NCBI GenBank assembly: GCA_035461175.1
Contig: DATHVR010000196.1
Coordinates: 1-35,656 of the forward strand
Origin: DATHVR01 sp035461175
GTDB taxonomy: Bacteria > Actinomycetota > Acidimicrobiia > Spongiisociales > ZC4RG35
Direction of reading: 5' to 3'
Length of the DNA: 35,656 nucleotides
This document shows, one piece after another, positions 31,627 to 35,656 of the stretch. Made by a program: the position numbers and the translations under genes. The notes beneath the pieces were generated by a model. The model was given only the letters and a program-made list of their open reading frames with translations. It ran no database searches and was not told the origin of the DNA. The first letter of the stretch is position 1. The number at the start of each line of letters is the position of its first letter.

Positions 31627-32388
31627 ATGAGCTATCACGTCTCCACTTCGGTCTTCGAGGGCCCGCTCGATCTGCTCCTGCAGCTGATCACCCGCCATCA
31701 GGTCGACGTAACCGCGGTGAATCTCTCGGATCTGGTCACCGAGTACCTCTCCCACATGGAGGAGATGCGCCGGCTCGACCTCGATGTGACCTCCGAGTTC
31801 CTGCTCATCGCCGCCACCCTCATCCAGCTCAAGGCCCACGCCCTGCTGCCGGCCGACGACGAGATCGACCTCGACGAGGAGCTGGCCCTGATGGAAGAGC
31901 GGGATCGTCTGCTCGCCCGCCTCCTCACCTGCGTGACCTTCAAGGACGTGGCCGTGGTGATCCGGCACCGGCTCCAGGAGGCGAACCGGTTCGTCCCCCG
32001 GGTTTCGGGCCTCGACCAGGAGATCGCGGTGGCGCCGCCCGAGGTGGTGATCCCGGTCGACCCGGTGGGTCTGGCCCGTCTCGCCGCTGCCGCCCTCACC
32101 CAGCAACGGCGCGAGCCCGATCTAGACCACCTCGACCTCGACCTGCCTTCGGTCCAGGCGGCGATCGATGAGCTCCGCGCCCGCATCTCGGCCGAGGTGT
32201 CGACCGGCTTCGATACGCTGGTTGCTCACTGTCGGCGGCCCATGGAGGTGGCGGCGTACTTTCTCGCCCTCCTCGAACTGGCTCGTTGGGGAATGGTCGA
32301 GGTGAGCCAGGAGGACTGGATGGCCGGCATCGACGTCAGAACCACGGGCAAGAACCAGGACGACTTCGTATCGGAGTGGAGCGCCTGA
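31627..32388 (+). CDS. scpA: Segregation and condensation protein A
   Basis: This 253-residue kleisin subunit bridges the SMC heads and binds ScpB dimers in the chromosome-condensing complex. The N-terminal FEGPLDLLLQLITRHQVDVT motif is diagnostic. LLIAATLIQLKAHALLP (about 58-74) is the conserved second block, and a winged-helix C-terminus (about 180-245) contacts the SMC cap. The ATG at 31627 has no clear Shine-Dalgarno. An in-frame GTG at 31600 would add nine residues. The stop shares one base with the scpB ATG. Confidence 0.94.
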   Translation: MSYHVSTSVFEGPLDLLLQLITRHQVDVTAVNLSDLVTEYLSHMEEMRRLDLDVTSEFLLIAATLIQLKAHALLPADDEIDLDEELALMEERDRLLARLLTCVTFKDVAVVIRHRLQEANRFVPRVSGLDQEIAVAPPEVVIPVDPVGLARLAAAALTQQRREPDLDHLDLDLPSVQAAIDELRARISAEVSTGFDTLVAHCRRPMEVAAYFLALLELARWGMVEVSQEDWMAGIDVRTTGKNQDDFVSEWSA

Positions 32389-32954
32389 TGGAGCCCCTGG
32401 CCGCCCTGGAGGCGATCCTGTTCGTGACGGAGGCCCCGGTCCCGCTGTCCGAGCTGAGCGAGGTACTCGAATCCACCCCCGAGGAGGTCGAGGCACTGCT
32501 GGAGCAACTGGGCCGGGAGCTGGACGAACGCGGCTCGGGCCTGGTGGTGCGCAGTGCCGGCGGTGGCTGGCGGCTGTATTCGCGGCCTGAGGCCTATGCC
32601 TATCTGGAGCGGTTCGCTGCCTCGGCTACCGCCCGGCGCCTGTCCTCGGCCGCCCTCGAGGTTTTGGCCGTGGTCGCCTACAGACAGCCGGTGTCGCGCG
32701 GACAGCTGACAGAGATCCGGGGCGTCGACTCGGACTCGTCGCTGCGGACCCTCACACGCCTGGGATTGATCGAGGAGGCGGGACGGCTCTCGCTCCCCGG
32801 CAACCCCGCCGTGTACCGGACCACCGATCTCTTCCTCGAGAAGCTGGGCATCGCTTCTCTCGGGGAGCTGCCGGCCCTGGCCGACCATGTTCCCCCGGCC
32901 GAGGTGGTGGGAGCGCTGGAAGACACGTTCCGGCCCCTCGGGTCAGATACCTGA
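32388..32954 (+). CDS. scpB: Segregation and condensation protein B
   Basis: This 188-residue protein has two winged-helix domains and works as a dimer on ScpA. Conserved blocks are LEAILFVTEAPVPLSEL at the N-terminus, ALEVLAVVAYRQPVSRGQLTEIRGVDSD (about 88-116) and the second-domain motif LPGNPAVYRTTDLFLEKLGI (about 138-157). The ATG at 32388 overlaps the scpA stop by one base, with GGAG shortly upstream. Order scpA-scpB-rluB is standard. Confidence 0.95.
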   Translation: MEPLAALEAILFVTEAPVPLSELSEVLESTPEEVEALLEQLGRELDERGSGLVVRSAGGGWRLYSRPEAYAYLERFAASATARRLSSAALEVLAVVAYRQPVSRGQLTEIRGVDSDSSLRTLTRLGLIEEAGRLSLPGNPAVYRTTDLFLEKLGIASLGELPALADHVPPAEVVGALEDTFRPLGSDT

Positions 32955-32957
32955 GCA

Positions 32958-33683
32958 GTGACCGATCGCCCCAAGCTGCAGAAGGCGATCGCCCACAGCG
33001 GGCTCATGTCACGTCGGGCGGCGGAAGAGCTCATTGCCGCCGGGCGGGTCACAATCGATGGTCGCCGGGCGGAGGTGGGCGAGCGGGTCGACCCCGACAC
33101 CCATGTGGTGGCGGTGGACGGTCACCCGATCCCGGTTCGACCTGGCCTGGTCACCTATCTCGTCAACAAGCCGGCCGGCATAATCTCGACGGCCGACGAC
33201 CCCCACAACCGCTCCACGGTGGTCGACCTGGTCCCATCCGAGCCGCGTGTCTACCCGGTGGGCAGGCTCGATGCCGACTCCGAGGGCCTGATTCTGCTCA
33301 CCAACGACGGGACCCTCGCCGACATGGTGATGCATCCCCGCTATGGCATCACCAAGCGCTATCGGGTGGTGGTCCAGGGTTCGCCCGGAACCTGGGTGAG
33401 CGAGCTCGAGTCCGGTGTGGAACTGGAGGACGGGACGGCGGCCGCTCTCTCTGCCCGGGTGGTGGACAGCGCCGCCGGCAGGACCATGCTCGAGATGGTC
33501 ATGGGGGAGGGACGCAAGCGTGAGATCCGCCGCATGTGCTCGGCGCTGGGTCATGAGGTGGAGGCGCTGGTGCGGGTGGCGATTGGTCCGCTCACCGACG
33601 CCGCCCTCCGTCCGGGGGAGTGGCGTCGGCTGACCTCCGAGGAGGTCGCCACGCTCTACGGCGCCGCTTCGCCGGCGGTTTGA
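32958..33683 (+). CDS. rRNA pseudouridine synthase, RluB/RsuA family
   Basis: This 241-residue protein has an N-terminal S4 domain (about residues 5-50, LQKAIAHSGLMSRRAAEELI) and the pseudouridine-synthase core with GRLDADSEGL (102-111) holding catalytic Asp105. RKREIRRMCSALGHEVEALVR (about 191-211) is the conserved RluB/RsuA motif. It most likely isomerises a uridine of 23S rRNA (RluB type). The GTG start is three bases after scpB. Confidence 0.92.
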   Translation: MTDRPKLQKAIAHSGLMSRRAAEELIAAGRVTIDGRRAEVGERVDPDTHVVAVDGHPIPVRPGLVTYLVNKPAGIISTADDPHNRSTVVDLVPSEPRVYPVGRLDADSEGLILLTNDGTLADMVMHPRYGITKRYRVVVQGSPGTWVSELESGVELEDGTAAALSARVVDSAAGRTMLEMVMGEGRKREIRRMCSALGHEVEALVRVAIGPLTDAALRPGEWRRLTSEEVATLYGAASPAV

Positions 33684-33703
33684 GGCTCGGCGCCACACCC
33701 GGT

Positions 33704-33709
33704 TAGCTT
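33704..33709 (+). promoter_or_regulatory. -10 box of a leaderless aroA transcript
   Basis: TAGCTT fits TANNNT and ends exactly 6 bases before the GTG at 33716. No Shine-Dalgarno. Confidence 0.6.
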
Positions 33710-33715
33710 TCTCTC

Positions 33716-34969
33716 GTGCTCGAGGTGCAATCGCCGGGTCGGCCGGTTTCCGGCACGGTCCGTCCTCCGGGATCCAAATCCCTCACCAATCGCGCCCTGG
33801 TGACGGCCGCCCTGGCCCGCCCGGGGGCGAGCCGGCTCTATGGAGTGCTCGAGGCCGATGACAGTCGGGCGATGGTGGAAGGGCTCCGCCACCTGGGGGT
33901 TCTGATCGACGACAACGAGGATCCCTGGCTGGTGCTGGGCACCGGTGGAGACCTGCAACCTGCCGCCGCCACCATCGATGTGGGTGCGTCGGGAACGACG
34001 GCCCGCTTCATCACCGCGGTGGCTGCCCTCGCCTCCGGCCCCACGACCATTGACGGCACCCCCCGGATGCGGGAGCGCCCCATCGGACCACTGACCGGGG
34101 CCCTCCGTGCCCTGGGCGCCGATGTCGAAGCGACCGACGGCTTTCCTCCGGTGCGGATCGGAGAGGGAACCGGGCTGCGGGGAGGGAAGGTCCGGATCGA
34201 TTCGACTCGGTCGTCCCAATTCGCCTCTGCCCTGCTGCTGGTGGCCCCTTTGGCGGCGGAACCCGTCGAGATCGAGCTGGACGGACCGGTCGTATCCCGT
34301 TCGTACCTGCAAGGCACGGTCGAGGTGATGGAGGCCTTCGGCGGGGAGGTGACGGTGGAAGGCGACACCTATCGCGTCGAGCCCACCGGCTACTCCAAAT
34401 CCCAGTACACCATCGAGGCCGATGCCTCGGCGGCGGTGTACCCGGCGGTGGCGGCGGCCATCACCGGTGGCTCCGTGCTGATCCAGGGGATACCGCCCGG
34501 CTCCAGCCAGCCCGATCTGGCCGTGCTCGAGATCCTGGTCCGGATGGGCTGTTCGGTGGGCCACGATTCCGACGGGCTCACGGTCACCGGCAGCGGCAAG
34601 CTGGCTGCGTTCGAGGCCGACTTCACCGAGGCTCCCGACGGCGCCCTGGCGATGGCGGTAGCGGCACTGTTTGCCGACGGACCCAGCCGGCTTTCGGGCC
34701 TGTCGACGTTGGGCATCAAGGAGACCGACCGGCTGGCCGCGCTGCAGATCGAATTGTCCCGGCTCGGAGCCGGGGCGCGGGTGGAGGGTGACACGCTCGT
34801 GGTCGAGCCGGCCCCGCTCCACCCCGCCACCGTCGAGACCTATGGGGACCACCGCATGGCGATGTCGTTCGCTCTCGTCGGCCTGGTGGTGCCCGGGGTG
34901 CGGATTTCCGACGCCACGGTGGTGACCAAGACGTGGCCGGGCTACTTCGCCATGCTGGAGTCACTGTGA
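33716..34969 (+). CDS. aroA: 3-phosphoshikimate 1-carboxyvinyltransferase (EPSP synthase)
   Basis: This 417-residue shikimate-pathway enzyme joins phosphoenolpyruvate to shikimate 3-phosphate. The substrate-binding N-terminus PPGSKSLTNRAL (17-28) holds Lys21, Ser22 and Arg26. The GASGTTARF motif, usually GNAGTxxR, carries Ser in place of Asn. LGIKETDR and TYGDHRMAMSFAL near the C-terminus are typical. The two inverse alpha/beta domains look complete. GTG start with a leaderless -10. The stop overlaps the cmk GTG (GTGA). Confidence 0.95.
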   Translation: MLEVQSPGRPVSGTVRPPGSKSLTNRALVTAALARPGASRLYGVLEADDSRAMVEGLRHLGVLIDDNEDPWLVLGTGGDLQPAAATIDVGASGTTARFITAVAALASGPTTIDGTPRMRERPIGPLTGALRALGADVEATDGFPPVRIGEGTGLRGGKVRIDSTRSSQFASALLLVAPLAAEPVEIELDGPVVSRSYLQGTVEVMEAFGGEVTVEGDTYRVEPTGYSKSQYTIEADASAAVYPAVAAAITGGSVLIQGIPPGSSQPDLAVLEILVRMGCSVGHDSDGLTVTGSGKLAAFEADFTEAPDGALAMAVAALFADGPSRLSGLSTLGIKETDRLAALQIELSRLGAGARVEGDTLVVEPAPLHPATVETYGDHRMAMSFALVGLVVPGVRISDATVVTKTWPGYFAMLESL

Positions 34970-35616
34970 CCGATCGGTTCGTGGTCGCCATCGATGGTCC
35001 AGGCGGGGCCGGGAAGTCGACCGTGAGCCGCCTCGTGGCCGCCCGGATCGGGGCGTCCCACCTCGACACGGGGGCGCTCTACCGCGCCGCCACCCTGGCG
35101 GTCCTGGAGGCGGGCGCAGACCCCGAGTGTCCCGCCGGGGTGCTGGAGGTGGTGTCCGGGTGTGAGATCGACCAGTGCGAGGGCCGCACTCTGCTCGACG
35201 GAAGCGACGTCTCGGTCCGGATCCGCTCGGAGGCCGTCACCGATGCGGTGTCGGCGGTCTCGGCCCATCCCCGGGTGCGGGAGCTGCTGGTGGCGGCGCA
35301 GAGGGCGTGGGTCGATCGTCAGTCTTGTCCGGCGGTGGTCGAGGGTCGCGACATCGGAACCGTGGTCTTCCCCGATGCGGCCCTCAAGGTGTTCCTCGAT
35401 GCCGACCCCGAGGTGCGAGCATCCCGCCGCTCCGGTGAGACCGGCGCCGCCAGCGATCTGGTGGCCGAGGCGCTGCACCGCCGCGACACCTTCGACTCGA
35501 CGCGAGCCGCCTCCCCGCTCCGTCCGGCCGACGATGCCATCTACCTTGACACCACCCACCTCACCCTCTCCGAGGTGGTAGAGGCAATCCTGGACCGCCT
35601 GAAAGACCCCAGCTAG
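34966..35616 (+). CDS. cmk: Cytidylate kinase
   Basis: This 216-residue enzyme phosphorylates CMP and dCMP. Walker A is GPGGAGKS (11-18). SHLDTGALYRAATLAVLEAG is the conserved post-P-loop block, and VEGRDIGTVVFPDAALKVFL holds the CMP-binding Arg-Asp. The C-terminus TFDSTRAASPLRPADDAIYLDT replaces the classical RDxxDSxRxxxPL with a close match. It starts with GTG in overlap with aroA. It ends 40 bases before the window edge; those 40 bases show nothing recognisable. Confidence 0.95.
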   Translation: MTDRFVVAIDGPGGAGKSTVSRLVAARIGASHLDTGALYRAATLAVLEAGADPECPAGVLEVVSGCEIDQCEGRTLLDGSDVSVRIRSEAVTDAVSAVSAHPRVRELLVAAQRAWVDRQSCPAVVEGRDIGTVVFPDAALKVFLDADPEVRASRRSGETGAASDLVAEALHRRDTFDSTRAASPLRPADDAIYLDTTHLTLSEVVEAILDRLKDPS

Positions 35617-35656
35617 CCGGCCCCGGCCCGCCGTTTTCGCGACAGAATTGCGCGCC

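Overview
The window is a dense, GC-rich stretch of a bacterial chromosome. All complete genes but one (a ferredoxin) lie on the + strand. A full Pup-proteasome locus (mpa/ARC, dop, pup, prcB, prcA, pafA, pafB, pafC), a DUF4193 protein, a HelY-type helicase and a TlyA-nadK-recN block place it in Actinomycetota. The gene content, a Pup that already ends in Glu, and many apparently leaderless genes would suit a deep-branching class such as Acidimicrobiia. That class assignment is inference and was not tested by phylogeny.

Layout. (1) 1-1250: the 3' part of a TtuA/TtcA-like tRNA thiolase overlaps trmI (tRNA m1A58 methyltransferase). (2) 1383-10264: a ferredoxin is transcribed divergently from the Pup-proteasome genes. 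Mpa unfolds pupylated proteins, PrcA/PrcB degrade them, PafA attaches Pup, Dop removes it, and PafB/PafC are WYL regulators. (3) 10265-10636: a 372-base non-coding, repeat-rich gap. (4) 10637-14625: a zinc-ribbon protein, a TatB-like protein, TatC and a HelY helicase. (5) 14622-19834: lipid kinase, DUF4193 protein, polyprenol-phosphate mannosyltransferase-like GT2, GNAT, NUDIX, M20 peptidase and HAD phosphatase. (6) 19874-23191: small protein, tlyA, nadK and recN as one overlapping operon. (7) 23220-25639: a crotonase-fold protein and an acyl-CoA synthetase. (8) 25872-30555: dapB, then pyrG, ADP-ribose pyrophosphatase, alanine dehydrogenase and GNAT chained by 4-base overlaps. (9) 30648-35616: DksA/TraR-like zinc finger, HD protein, scpA, scpB, rluB-like, aroA and cmk.

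The order trmI-mpa-dop-pup-prcBA-pafABC-tat-helY and the order HAD-small ORF-tlyA-nadK-recN-pyrG-NUDIX-scpAB-rluB-cmk both match blocks known from Mycobacterium tuberculosis. There, from memory, they lie far apart; here they are neighbours.

Two non-genic patterns stand out. Degenerate 7-base tandem repeats, often in inverted pairs, fill several intergenic gaps, including the three largest. Six genes have a TANNNT or GATAAT -10 box ending 6-8 bases before the start codon with no Shine-Dalgarno sequence, as expected of leaderless transcripts. I found no CRISPR array, transposase, phage gene, rRNA or tRNA. I also found no gene cluster that I would call a new biological system. The most interesting leads are the heptamer repeats, the Pup-GGE variant, the ferredoxin beside mpa, the ttuA-trmI coupling, a CTG start for tlyA, and a crotonase lacking both catalytic glutamates.
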